NCBI RefSeq assembly: GCF_900104695.1
Contig: NZ_FNSW01000001.1
Coordinates: 930,001-994,000, forward strand
DNA: 64,000 nucleotides
Direction: 5' to 3'
Source of the DNA: Paenibacillus sp. GP183
GTDB taxonomy: Bacteria; Bacillota; Bacilli; Paenibacillales; NBRC-103111
The translations under genes were made by a program, and so were the position numbers. Shown here in pieces: positions 27,593 to 35,728 of this stretch (position 1 is the stretch's first letter; every line of letters starts with the position of its first letter). The notes under the pieces are model-generated. The model ran no database searches and was not told where the DNA came from. It was given only the letters and a program-made list of their open reading frames with translations.

Positions 27593-27724
27593 CTATTTAT
27601 TATTTTCCGAAGTTTCCTGAGAATCTATCTTAATCAATGAAGACAACTTTTCGATTTGCTCCCGTATACGCTGCTGTCTTTCCAACTGCTCTTCCAACCT
27701 TATTTCAAGTATCATGTCATCCAT
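27593..27724 (-). CDS. Small hypothetical protein, 43 residues
   Basis: Starts MDDMILEIRLEEQLE and continues as a charged amphipathic helix rich in Glu, Gln and Arg (EEQLERQQRIREQIEK), then a polar tail. GAGGCGG lies about 8 bases before the ATG and a hairpin terminator directly follows the stop, which supports a real gene. I do not recognise it; length and helix recall Spo0E-like phosphatases, but their SQELD signature is absent. Confidence 0.45.
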   Translation of the reverse strand: MDDMILEIRLEEQLERQQRIREQIEKLSSLIKIDSQETSENNK

Positions 27725-27843
27725 GAAACACCGCCTCTTTCTCATTCTTTTTGCAGAAAATATGAAGAAATGTCAGGTTAGCTGGCTGGTCTTGGATTTT
27801 ATTGTCATATTCAGTATACCTTAAAATCTATCAAAAGTATACT

Positions 27844-28293
27844 TTATACGGTTATGCTTATGTTAAATTCCCCTATGGATTCAATTTGGAGTGGGATCTG
27901 GAATGCTTTTATTCCCCTGTATTTTGTCATATCATCAATTATATTGGGAGGTGTTATGTCAACTTTATACCCTTCATCCATGAGCATGGAGCTTGCATTT
28001 CCTGTGATCATATTTCCGAGTTCCGCCAAAGCGCTTTGGCACATCTCATCATATTCGGTTACCGTGTAGCCGCCCATCATCTTGGAAACTATTTTCATAA
28101 TCATATATTTCGGAAAGCCAAACAATACATCTCTCTCAATTTGACCTACTATGCCGATCTTAAGGAGTAAAGTATTTTCAATCTCGCGAATTTCCGATAC
28201 TTTTATTTTGCCAATGGATGGTTTTATTTGGATAACGGATTCGATGACATAAACGGATGAAAAAAGAAACGGATTAATAAAATTGGCTTCCAC
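27844..28293 (-). CDS. cheX: CheX-like CheY-P phosphatase
   Basis: 149 residues from a GTG with AAGGGGG about 11 bases upstream. The single CheC/CheX-type domain contains the catalytic ELGNMITGN helix with Glu91 and Asn94, and a Pro in ITPPN as in CheX. CheX dephosphorylates CheY-P or other receiver domains in motility and surface behaviour. No other chemotaxis gene is in the window. The 5' leader carries a c-di-GMP-I riboswitch followed by an intrinsic terminator, so expression should depend on cyclic di-GMP. A weak hairpin follows the stop. Confidence 0.85.
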   Translation of the reverse strand: MEANFINPFLFSSVYVIESVIQIKPSIGKIKVSEIREIENTLLLKIGIVGQIERDVLFGFPKYMIMKIVSKMMGGYTVTEYDEMCQSALAELGNMITGNASSMLMDEGYKVDITPPNIIDDMTKYRGIKAFQIPLQIESIGEFNISITV

Positions 28294-28329
28294 CGCGGAT
28301 ACAACCCCCTTTTGTGTGTTTTAAACAAA

Positions 28330-28357
28330 CAAAAAAAACTACGCCAATTGGGTAGTT
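28330..28357 (-). terminator. Riboswitch-linked intrinsic terminator
   Basis: Minus strand AACTACCCAATTGGCGTAGTT, a stem of about nine pairs, followed by eight T. It lies between the c-di-GMP aptamer and the cheX start, the usual place of an expression platform. Confidence 0.88.
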
Positions 28358-28367
28358 AGTATCCGCT

Positions 28368-28458
28368 ATCCATTGGTAACCCAGCTGCCGTAGAAAATCC
28401 TTAGGCCTGTAGCTTTGCGTCCCTACCTTTCAATAGGTTTGCCTTTATCACTGATGCA
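28368..28458 (-). promoter_or_regulatory. Cyclic di-GMP-I (GEMM-I) riboswitch aptamer
   Basis: On the minus strand the aptamer shows all conserved pieces in order: AGGCAAACC, the P1b hairpin CCTATTGAAAGGTAGG with its GAAA tetraloop, GGACGCAAAGC, AGGCCTAAGG, a variable hairpin, and CAGCTGGGTTACC, the tetraloop receptor side. A -10 element TATGAT (28476-28481) with a weak -35 TTCTTT at 17 bases puts the transcript start about 10 bases upstream. The terminator at 28330-28357 follows, giving transcription control of cheX. Whether c-di-GMP turns it on or off cannot be decided by eye. Confidence 0.93.
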
Positions 28459-28563
28459 CATTATTCATTTTCAACATCATATCACAAGTCCTGTGAAAAA
28501 AGAACTATTTTCGACAAAAAAATTAATTTTATTAGTTCGTTAGTCACGAAAGGATTCATTAAA

Positions 28564-29103
28564 TTAGCCGTAAAGGGCAATTCCGACAAGTCCTGAAAGC
28601 AGAATCATGGAAAAAGGATGCATTTTAAATCGATTTATAGCTGTGAAAGCTGCTATAAAGAAAAGAGCGGCAACCAACGAGCTCCATGACCATCCGCTCA
28701 CATGCGGGTTCGCTAAAGCAAGACGAAAGGCTGCAAAAAAAATGAGTCCGCAAATAACCGGTCGAAGTCCATATAAGGCCGACTTGAAATCTTTATTGCC
28801 GGCCAGTTTATAAAAAACAAAGCTAAAAAGTACTATTGCAAAGATCGACGGCAGAATCATACCTATTGCGGCGGAGAGACTACCCATGATCCCGGCTATA
28901 TGATAACCAACAAATATTGCCGTATTCGTCGCAATGGGTCCAGGTGCCATTCCAGCAATTGCTACGCCCTCCGCATACTGCGCATCGGTCATCCATTGAT
29001 GAGCTGTTACTTCATAGTGAATCACGGGGATCATGGCAAAACCGCCGCCAAAAGAGATAAATCCAATTTTAAGAAAAGACCAAAATAATGACCATATCAA
29101 CAT
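28564..29103 (-). CDS. chrA: Chromate transporter, short ChrA subunit
   Basis: 179 residues, about five to six membrane segments. The CHR signature is clear: FISFGGGFAMIPVIH near the N terminus and EGVAIAGMAPGPIATNTAIFVGYHIAG. This is one half of a two-gene short-chain CHR system; the other half lies 20 bases upstream. The pair is thought to form a heterodimer that exports chromate, using sulfate-like recognition. There is no terminator immediately after the stop. Confidence 0.9.
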   Translation of the reverse strand: MLIWSLFWSFLKIGFISFGGGFAMIPVIHYEVTAHQWMTDAQYAEGVAIAGMAPGPIATNTAIFVGYHIAGIMGSLSAAIGMILPSIFAIVLFSFVFYKLAGNKDFKSALYGLRPVICGLIFFAAFRLALANPHVSGWSWSSLVAALFFIAAFTAINRFKMHPFSMILLSGLVGIALYG

Positions 29104-29123
29104 GGAAGCACTCCCGCTCTGGA

Positions 29124-29750
29124 TTAAATCCCATCTCCGAAGTAATAGTCATTCATCGTTTGAGGCTTTTCGATTGATGCCGGATATCCCATACTTACTT
29201 TAACTCTCATCCATGAAACACCTGCCAATGCCCCGAATAGAAGAATAAAGAATGGATGAACACCGAAGTAAAGAAGACCGCTTAGGCTGATAATAAATAA
29301 CAGTATAGAGGCTTTGTCAATGAAGGCAGCACGAACCATTTTAACACCGGCATAAGCTATCAAAGCGATAACACCTATTTGAATCCCTTGTAATGCAGCT
29401 TGAACCTTCAGATTATCCCGCATGTTCATGAAGAAGATGGCCAATCCAAGAACAATGATAGATGTTGGCAGCATGATGCCTGCCAAGGCAGACAGCATCC
29501 CACGCCACCCCATGACTTTATAACCGATATAAGCCGCTGCGTTGACACCTATTCCACCGGGGGCTGCCCCGGAAATGGCAACAGCCTCAACCATTTCATC
29601 CGCAGTCAGCCATCCTTTTTGATCCACAGCGATACGTTCGATAGAAGGAAGCATGGCGTAGCCTCCGCCAAACGTAATTGGGCTTATAAGCAGGAACGAC
29701 CAGAATAAGTCCCATTGTTTGATCCATGTGCTATCTTTGTATTTATTCAT
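29124..29750 (-). CDS. chrA: Chromate transporter, short ChrA subunit
   Basis: 208 residues with the same CHR signatures: ITFGGGYAMLPSIER and EAVAISGAAPGGIGVNAAAYIGY. It is the promoter-proximal gene of the pair. GGGTGATACCTT precedes the ATG. Its promoter region contains a TATAAT hexamer and an 11-bp perfect palindrome, and an IS4-family element is inserted at the outer end of that palindrome. A PadR- or ChrB-like regulator is often next to such pairs; none is seen here. Confidence 0.9.
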   Translation of the reverse strand: MNKYKDSTWIKQWDLFWSFLLISPITFGGGYAMLPSIERIAVDQKGWLTADEMVEAVAISGAAPGGIGVNAAAYIGYKVMGWRGMLSALAGIMLPTSIIVLGLAIFFMNMRDNLKVQAALQGIQIGVIALIAYAGVKMVRAAFIDKASILLFIISLSGLLYFGVHPFFILLFGALAGVSWMRVKVSMGYPASIEKPQTMNDYYFGDGI

Positions 29751-29792
29751 AAGGTATCACCCTTTGCATAGCTTACCTTATTTCATTATAAA

Positions 29793-29821
29793 CATCTTTA
29801 TTCTAATTTGGAATAAAGATG
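29793..29821. promoter_or_regulatory. Palindromic operator candidate in the chromate transporter promoter
   Basis: Perfect 11-bp arms CATCTTTATTC / GAATAAAGATG with a 7-base loop. On the minus strand TATAAT follows 3 bases later, so the palindrome covers the -35/-10 spacer. No good T tract follows, which favours an operator over a terminator. Its outer arm end forms the left target duplication of the IS element. Confidence 0.55.
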
Positions 29822-31284
29822 CTTGAGTCTTGCGATTTCCAACGAAACTTTCGAAAATGGGCAGACTTGTAGCATGACGGGAAACTCGCTTGCTCAGGCA
29901 GGTATCTTGAGATGCTTAAGGATGTCGAATAGGGGCTTTTTCTCTAGGGCTTGTTGATACACGTATACGATGATCTGCCCGAAATACTCTTGCCGGATTC
30001 TGTACACCACATCTCCAAGCGTAAGATGCTTGTCGCTCTTCATCCAGTCCTGACGCTGAGATTCCAGAAAGTTCTGCGTCAGATACTGAATGGTCCAAAA
30101 CCGTTGAATGCCTGCAAATGAGAGCAACTGATAGTGGTCAAAGCCCAGCAGTTCTTTGAAATAGCGATAGCCGGTTTCGATGTTCCATCGTACGTGATAA
30201 TAGCGTTGGATCGTGACGAGATCCAAGCTTAAATCCGTACACAGGAGACAAACCTGAGGTTTGCTCGAATCGGCATATTCATCTTTCCAAGACAGCAGAG
30301 CTTTGACGTTTTCCATTTCGCTTAATGGTCCTTCATATTCATAAACCCAGTACGTTCCCTGACTTTCCACCGTAACGGAGCGGAGGTCAGACTTGCGAAG
30401 ATACTGGACAGCGAAATCAACCATGGAGATCGTTATACCGCTGACGCAGATCAGTCGATTCGTCTTTACAGCGGCGATGACATGAAAACCCTTGAGGTTA
30501 CAGGCATTAATGACCTTCTCACTGGTGTACCAGCTATCCATCAGAACGTAAACTTGTTCGTCTTTCGAAGCCGGGAATGCTTCAATCATTTCAAGAGCGA
30601 GATCGTTCTTGCTTTTGAATGATAAGCGGTGCTCCTCGCAATATTCTTCACGGTAATAGGGACGAAAATCCCAAGCATAGGAACTGCCTTCGCTTACAAT
30701 GTGAGCAGTGACAACGCAGTGGCACCAGACTGATTTTCCGGCTTCGTGTGAGTATTGAAAGCTGAGGGCTTCCATTTTCTTCGTCGAGGTTTCCTTCTTA
30801 CAGCAAGTATCATCCACGATGAAGAATACAAGTTGTCGAGTGTCACCGCTCTTTGCTCGTTTATCGCGAATCTTATCCATTATGAATTGCATGCGTCGGC
30901 GCTGCATGCGATTAACGCACCATGGCGAATGATTCAAAAAATTCGTGACATTACTGAGGTGACGATCTCCTCGGGCAGCTTGCTGAATTTGTGTCATATT
31001 TTTACGGCCGGCACAAAGAATGATGCCGTGAATGAGGGTAAACAGATGACCAAGCTGTGGTTTAGAAAATTCCAGCTTCAAGGCTAAAATGAACTTGACG
31101 ATAGGCAAGTAGAGGGATACCATGAGATTGGGACATCTCCTTTTCTTGGAAATTGTAGTTGTGGTAAACGACAATTTCTCTATCCAAAGGCGATGTCCTT
31201 CTTCTGTTTATGGATTCGACGAAGCTTCTAAATTTCTACCCTAAATCTGCGGTCATCGACGGCAATATTTTCGCAACACTCAAG
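29822..31284 (-). mobile_element. IS4-family insertion sequence, complete, 1463 bp
   Basis: Terminal inverted repeats CTTGAGTCTTGCGA (29822-29835) and its partner reading CTTGAGTGTTGCGA on the other strand (31271-31284), 13 of 14 identical. Direct repeats TAAAGATG flank both ends (29814-29821 and 31285-31292), a target duplication of 8 bp. One transposase gene fills the interior. Intact ends and target duplication indicate a fairly recent insertion. The roughly 130 bases to the right (to 31421) are AT-rich with no gene seen. Confidence 0.9.
29894..31123 (-). CDS. IS4-family DDE transposase
   Basis: About 409 residues from an ATG (MVSLYLPIVKF) with AAGGAG roughly 13 bases upstream; a TTG at 31174 would add 17 residues. 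The RNase H-like catalytic core shows FFIVDDTCCKK, then YVLMDSWYTSEK, and the last acidic motif YYHVRWNIETGYRYFKE, which fits exactly the IS4 signature Y-(2)-R-(3)-E-(6)-K. No frameshift or stop interrupts it, so it should be active. It lies within a complete element with inverted repeats. Confidence 0.92.
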   Translation of the reverse strand: MVSLYLPIVKFILALKLEFSKPQLGHLFTLIHGIILCAGRKNMTQIQQAARGDRHLSNVTNFLNHSPWCVNRMQRRRMQFIMDKIRDKRAKSGDTRQLVFFIVDDTCCKKETSTKKMEALSFQYSHEAGKSVWCHCVVTAHIVSEGSSYAWDFRPYYREEYCEEHRLSFKSKNDLALEMIEAFPASKDEQVYVLMDSWYTSEKVINACNLKGFHVIAAVKTNRLICVSGITISMVDFAVQYLRKSDLRSVTVESQGTYWVYEYEGPLSEMENVKALLSWKDEYADSSKPQVCLLCTDLSLDLVTIQRYYHVRWNIETGYRYFKELLGFDHYQLLSFAGIQRFWTIQYLTQNFLESQRQDWMKSDKHLTLGDVVYRIRQEYFGQIIVYVYQQALEKKPLFDILKHLKIPA

Positions 31285-31421
31285 TAAAGATGTTGAATAA
31301 TTACAAATAATCAATATAAATAACCTTGATATGAATAAATCAAATTTAATAATGTGATCACTTTTATATATAATGAACTTAAGTCGAGAATACCTATCGT
31401 TTTAGTGGTCATACTTTTAAG

Positions 31422-32399
31422 TCATTGTATACGTAAAATTATTTTTCCTGTGTTTTTATTTTGTTCCATATGTTCATGAGCTTTATTGGCCTGTTCCCAA
31501 TCCCAAATAGAATCAATGACTGGCTTCAGATTTCCTTTTTCAAAAAGCGGCAGTGCGAATGCCGTAAATTGTTCGGTCAAGCGTATTTTTTCCTCGGGTG
31601 ATTTGGAGCGAAGCGTGGTACCGATGACCTGAAGCCGCCGTCTTAGCAGCAAGCCCAGATCCAATTCTTTCACCTTACTTCCACCCATCATCCCAATGAG
31701 GATTAATCGACCATCGACTGCAAGTGATTTAAGATTCTCTTCCCAATAAGCTGCACCGATGAAATCTAAAATGATATCTACGCCTTTACCTTGTGTTGCT
31801 TCCATAACCATGGGTGCAAACGGACCCGCTTTATAATCAATGGTCCTGCTCGCACCAAGCTGAAGGCAAGCATTCCGTTTCTCATTGTTGCCTGCCGTTA
31901 CGATGGAGGCTGCTCCTGCCTCTAGGACAAGCTGAATCGCTGCTGTCCCGACTCCGCTCGCACCCGCGTGGATCAATACGGTTTGCTTAGGCTTCAAGCC
32001 GCCAAGCAAAAAAAGGTTCAAGTAAGCCGTCAGAAACACTTCAGGTATGGCAGCGGCTTCTTCATATGTAAAAGTATCTGGAATGCGAATCGCCATCCCG
32101 GCCGGAATGCTGACACGCTCGGCATAGCCGCCTCCCGGCAGTAGAGCACAGACGCGATCTCCCGCTTTCCAGCCGCTGACCTTACTGCCGACTTGTTCCA
32201 CCACTCCGGCCATTTCCATGCCGAGAATGGGTGAAGCTCCTTCAGGCGGCGGGTAAAGCCCTCGCTTCTGCAGCAGGTCCGCACGATTCAGCGCTGTTGC
32301 TTTGATATTGACGAGTAAATCTGTATCGGACATCACAGGATCGTCAGCTTGTCCCAGGTACAATTGATGCGTTGTTTCATCTATAAGTACAGCTTTCAT
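31422..32399 (-). CDS. NAD(P)H-quinone oxidoreductase, zinc-independent MDR family
   Basis: 325 residues, medium-chain dehydrogenase fold without the structural-zinc cysteine lobe. NRADLLQKRGLYPPP and ILGMEMAGVVEQVG lie in the catalytic domain and the nucleotide loop IHAGASGVGTAAIQL in the Rossmann domain. This matches the quinone oxidoreductase/PIG3 branch, which reduces quinones or enones with NADPH. Its functional theme echoes the mhq operon a few kilobases away, but an IS and the chromate genes lie between. A stem-loop upstream belongs to the neighbouring gene region. Confidence 0.92.
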   Translation of the reverse strand: MKAVLIDETTHQLYLGQADDPVMSDTDLLVNIKATALNRADLLQKRGLYPPPEGASPILGMEMAGVVEQVGSKVSGWKAGDRVCALLPGGGYAERVSIPAGMAIRIPDTFTYEEAAAIPEVFLTAYLNLFLLGGLKPKQTVLIHAGASGVGTAAIQLVLEAGAASIVTAGNNEKRNACLQLGASRTIDYKAGPFAPMVMEATQGKGVDIILDFIGAAYWEENLKSLAVDGRLILIGMMGGSKVKELDLGLLLRRRLQVIGTTLRSKSPEEKIRLTEQFTAFALPLFEKGNLKPVIDSIWDWEQANKAHEHMEQNKNTGKIILRIQ

Positions 32400-32438
32400 A
32401 AGTTTTCCTCCATTCTCTCGCAGCTTCTTAAAATGTTT

Positions 32439-32467
32439 AATGCAGCCGCGGATTACCGGGCTGCATT
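32439..32467. terminator. Stem-loop between deacetylase and quinone reductase genes
   Basis: Perfect nine-base stem AATGCAGCC / GGCTGCATT. The T tract on either strand is poor, so termination is only possible, not clear. Confidence 0.45.
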
Positions 32468-32474
32468 AGCTGTG

Positions 32475-33167
32475 TCATGCTATATTTTCATCCACTCTGT
32501 AAAATTCGTAGCCCTGCCGTGATGTTTCCTCCAAAAAGTCATTTAATGCCTGAAGCATATGCGAGGGCGCATCAATATCGGCCCCAAAGGTTTGCCCGCT
32601 GTCGTGCAGCACGATCACATCGCCTTTTTTCAACTTCGAAAGCAGCCGTTTTTTGATTTTTTGAGCTCCTCCCTTGCTATCCCAATCTCCAACGATGAGA
32701 GACCAAAGCACAACGCGGAAGCGTTTGAACAACAGGAAATCAAATATGTTGAAAATCCCCCATGGGGGTCTGTAATGAATGGGCGTAATGCCAATAATCT
32801 TTTCAATTGTGCGAATGGAATGCTGCAATTGAATTCGTACCTTCCATGGAGTCATCAAAGCGTTGGCCCTGTGCAGGTAATTATGGACGCCAACCAAATG
32901 GCCTTCCTGATGCATACGTGTAATGAGTTCGGGATATCGCTCTGCCTTGGAACCGAGAACAAAAAAGGTGGCTTTAACATGATATTTATTTAATAAGTCC
33001 AGCAATTGAGGTGTGTATACCGGATCGGGTCCATCATCGAAGGTTAAGGATATCCCGTGACCCTTGGATTTCTTATGAATACCTAGGAGAAGCAGGTGAA
33101 TGATAAGAGTCGGTATGATGGTATAAACACAAAGTAGAAAAAACGAAAACCAGAACAAATCATTCAC
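32475..33167 (-). CDS. Polysaccharide deacetylase (NodB domain), membrane-anchored
   Basis: 230 residues. A hydrophobic segment (about 5-30) anchors the N terminus. The NodB domain begins GISLTFDDGPDPVYTP with catalytic Asp44 and metal-binding Asp45; His95 and His99 in GVHNYLH complete the metal site, and RPPWG is the third motif. VIVLHDSG near the C terminus carries the late catalytic His. Enzymes of this class remove N- or O-acetyl groups from peptidoglycan, chitin-like or other envelope glycans outside the membrane. It is the last gene of an envelope cluster with VTT, YkoP, glycosyltransferase and PAP2 proteins. Confidence 0.92.
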   Translation of the reverse strand: MNDLFWFSFFLLCVYTIIPTLIIHLLLLGIHKKSKGHGISLTFDDGPDPVYTPQLLDLLNKYHVKATFFVLGSKAERYPELITRMHQEGHLVGVHNYLHRANALMTPWKVRIQLQHSIRTIEKIIGITPIHYRPPWGIFNIFDFLLFKRFRVVLWSLIVGDWDSKGGAQKIKKRLLSKLKKGDVIVLHDSGQTFGADIDAPSHMLQALNDFLEETSRQGYEFYRVDENIA

Positions 33168-33303
33168 GTTTACACATCGCCCTTCCTTTAAAAAAATCCT
33201 GCTGTTAGATATTATGTAGAGTGTCCCTTCATCAACTTTACCAGACAGCCCAATCCAATGCCAGAATTTTTTTTTATTAATCTTGTAAATATTTCTAGGA
33301 ACG

Positions 33304-33954
33304 TCATCTAGCTCGTTCTTTTTTTCTTGTCTTCCAGCTAATACCGATCAACAATGCAAAAACTACAGCACCGATAACTCCCCATACCCATTGACCGTGC
33401 CTCACCCCTGCATAAATCGCTCCCATAGCTATTGTAAATGGCAGAATGCCAAGCCCAGTAGTCCATACGAAGCTCCATATGTTTATTTTCAAAAGCCCTG
33501 CAGCGTAATTGACGAAATGATAAGGTAACAAGGGTACAAAGCGTATGAGTAAAAGTCCGATATTTTCGCGCTCTTCGATGAAGTCTTCCATCTTATTTAA
33601 ATAAGGCGCCGCCAGCTTACCGAAGAAGGGCTTTGCAATCCATTTCGTCAAATATAAGGCTCCAATCGCACCTATGACTCCCCCTATCCAGGCATACACA
33701 CCACCCCATAAGGGTCCGTGAATTTCCATCAGGATGATTGAAACGAACTCACCCGGAACAGGAAGGATATTGACCAGGGACTGAATGGCGATTCCAATTA
33801 TGATGCCCAACAATCCAAGGTTTTGAATGGCTTTCATCAAAATTTGCGCTTGTCCTGTATGAAGAAAATATAAATAGGCACCAATCATACAGGCAATTAT
33901 AAATAATCCGAGGATACGGATATATTTGGAATTCGGTGATTTTTCCGTATTCAT
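33304..33954 (-). CDS. TVP38/TMEM64 (VTT) family membrane protein
   Basis: 216 residues with about six hydrophobic stretches including the re-entrant-helix region NILPVPGEFVSIILMEIHGPLWGG and the GGVIGAIGALYLTKWIAKP segment. The start overlaps the stop of the YkoP gene (ATGA). The VTT fold is shared with DedA proteins, several of which have been shown to recycle undecaprenyl phosphate across the membrane; whether this one does is inference from the fold and its neighbours. Confidence 0.88.
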   Translation of the reverse strand: MNTEKSPNSKYIRILGLFIIACMIGAYLYFLHTGQAQILMKAIQNLGLLGIIIGIAIQSLVNILPVPGEFVSIILMEIHGPLWGGVYAWIGGVIGAIGALYLTKWIAKPFFGKLAAPYLNKMEDFIEERENIGLLLIRFVPLLPYHFVNYAAGLLKINIWSFVWTTGLGILPFTIAMGAIYAGVRHGQWVWGVIGAVVFALLIGISWKTRKKERAR

Positions 33955-34535
33955 GATGCTTCACCTCTGTATCTTTTCTCGAGCTCCTTCACAGATAAAA
34001 CAACGATTTTCGGAGTAAAAGCATCACCTTTATGCTCAATCAGTTGTTTACCATCCGGATTGATGACAGAAAGCAATACACGCAAATAATACTTAGTCAA
34101 TCGGGAGAAGATACCTGCCGGCAAATCGACGATCGTGAACCCGAGCTTCTTCGTACCCCGATGAATCATGGTAATTCCGATTACCCCTTTAATGTTCCCC
34201 AAACCTGGATCAAGCTCAATTTGTTTCAAAAGCACCGGAAGTGTTTGTTTAGTAGTTCTTATCATGCCGACTGCAAGCTGTACCATGGATCCAGTTTCTG
34301 TCAGCATCTGAAAGAGCATCCGATTGTTAAAATGGAGTTCTATGATCCGGTCTCCATCCCGGATTTCTTCACCATCATCAAGCTGCATGGCTTGGCCATG
34401 GTACGTTTTCGCCCTGCAATAGTACAGCTCATTGTCGGGATCAATCTGCTTCACATGGAACAGGATATGAAATAGGCTTTCCCATTGAAACCAAAGCCAA
34501 ACCAGGAATCTTTTGTACGGTTTAATCCGATCCAT
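33951..34535 (-). CDS. YkoP-like protein of unknown function
   Basis: 194 residues, soluble or peripheral, with an N-terminal WFQWESLFHILFH segment and AMQLDDGEEIRDGDRIIELHFNN in the middle. It resembles Bacillus subtilis YkoP, encoded in the ykoN-ykoP gene set beside a glycosyltransferase and an envelope phosphatase, as here. No catalytic motif is clear. The stop overlaps the VTT gene and the UgtP-like glycosyltransferase ends 23 bases upstream, so it belongs to the same operon and probably acts with them. Confidence 0.7.
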   Translation of the reverse strand: MDRIKPYKRFLVWLWFQWESLFHILFHVKQIDPDNELYYCRAKTYHGQAMQLDDGEEIRDGDRIIELHFNNRMLFQMLTETGSMVQLAVGMIRTTKQTLPVLLKQIELDPGLGNIKGVIGITMIHRGTKKLGFTIVDLPAGIFSRLTKYYLRVLLSVINPDGKQLIEHKGDAFTPKIVVLSVKELEKRYRGEAS

Positions 34536-34558
34536 TTTATAGTCGATCTCCTTTGGCT

Positions 34559-35695
34559 TCAGACGGGTTGAAGCGCTTCTTTGGCGATGGCTTCGATGAT
34601 GCTCTTTGCAATATAATCTGCGGATGAATCTTTTCGCAGCGCGGACATTCTCGACCTGATGTGCCCGGCATAGGCATCATCCGACAAGCAGCGAAGCAGC
34701 TGATTTTCCAGCTCGTCCGGGCTTTGTGAGATGGCAGCTACACCTTTTTGCGAAAGGAAGCGTGCATTTTCTTTTTCCTGGCCGGATAAAGGCCTATATA
34801 CAAAGATCGGCAATTGCAAGGTGATCGCCTCAGTTAAAGTCAGTCCGCCTGCTTTGGTCAATATACAAGATGATACTGCCATGAGCTCATGAATATGTTC
34901 AATAAATCCAAAGATATGGATATCAGGATGATACCGGAACAGCAGGTTTAATTTATGCTCCAGCCTTTTGTCCCGGCCGCATACGACCGCAATTTGGCAA
35001 TTTCCTTTCACGACCAAGGATTCAGCCATTTTTTCAATATGCTTGAATATTCCATAGGAGCCTGCCGAAATAAGCACTGTTTTCTTCCGCGGATCCAAGA
35101 TTCCTTGAAATGCGTTGCTGGATTCAGAAATTGCCTGAAAGGCTTGTCTGATCGGAATGCCGCTGACTTCAACTTGTTCAGGAGCCAATCCTTTATCCAA
35201 CAACTCCGCTTTCAGCTCATCTGTAGCTACATAATATTTATGCACATCCGAGTGAATCCATCGCGAATGCAGCGCATAATCCGTAACAACAGTAAAGGTT
35301 GGTATGTCTAGGTGGCGGCCAGTTTCCGGAGCTGCACCGAACGGAAATGTGTTAATGATGGCGTCTGGCCGTTCAAGATCGATAAATTCTCTAAGCTTCT
35401 TTTTCCCAAGCAGGTTAAAATACTTATTGAGCGGTCCATCCTGCTTCGAATCACGCGTCATATAGTAGCTCCAACCGTAATAATCCAGGCCATAGGCCGG
35501 AGCTTGAGTGCTTTTTTCATAAATCGTTGTTGTGATCGTGTTGAGGACCGGATAAGCTTCCTTCATCAAATCGATAATGTGGACCTTATTGATGCCGCGC
35601 AAATGCAAACGCTGCTTTAGCGCTTGGGCCGCTTGTTTATGTCCATTCCCGTAACTCGCAGTCAGGATCATGATGCTTGAATCAACTTTATTCAC
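34559..35695 (-). CDS. UgtP/MGDG synthase-like glycosyltransferase (GT28)
   Basis: 378 residues from GTG (VNKVDSSIMILTASYGNGH); AGAGGAG lies 7 bases upstream, while the ATG at 35725 has no site. MILTASYGNGHKQAA is the MGDG-synthase N-terminal motif, and ILTKAGGLTLTEAITLQLPIF near residue 285 is the nucleotide-sugar loop of GT28 enzymes. The family transfers glucose or galactose from UDP-sugar to diacylglycerol or similar lipids at the inner membrane face. Neighbours (PAP2 phosphatase, YkoP, VTT, deacetylase) suggest a glycolipid or lipid-carrier pathway. Confidence 0.88.
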   Translation of the reverse strand: MNKVDSSIMILTASYGNGHKQAAQALKQRLHLRGINKVHIIDLMKEAYPVLNTITTTIYEKSTQAPAYGLDYYGWSYYMTRDSKQDGPLNKYFNLLGKKKLREFIDLERPDAIINTFPFGAAPETGRHLDIPTFTVVTDYALHSRWIHSDVHKYYVATDELKAELLDKGLAPEQVEVSGIPIRQAFQAISESSNAFQGILDPRKKTVLISAGSYGIFKHIEKMAESLVVKGNCQIAVVCGRDKRLEHKLNLLFRYHPDIHIFGFIEHIHELMAVSSCILTKAGGLTLTEAITLQLPIFVYRPLSGQEKENARFLSQKGVAAISQSPDELENQLLRCLSDDAYAGHIRSRMSALRKDSSADYIAKSIIEAIAKEALQPV

Positions 35696-35728
35696 TGGCA
35701 GACTCCTCTTTCCTGATGCATCCAAGTT

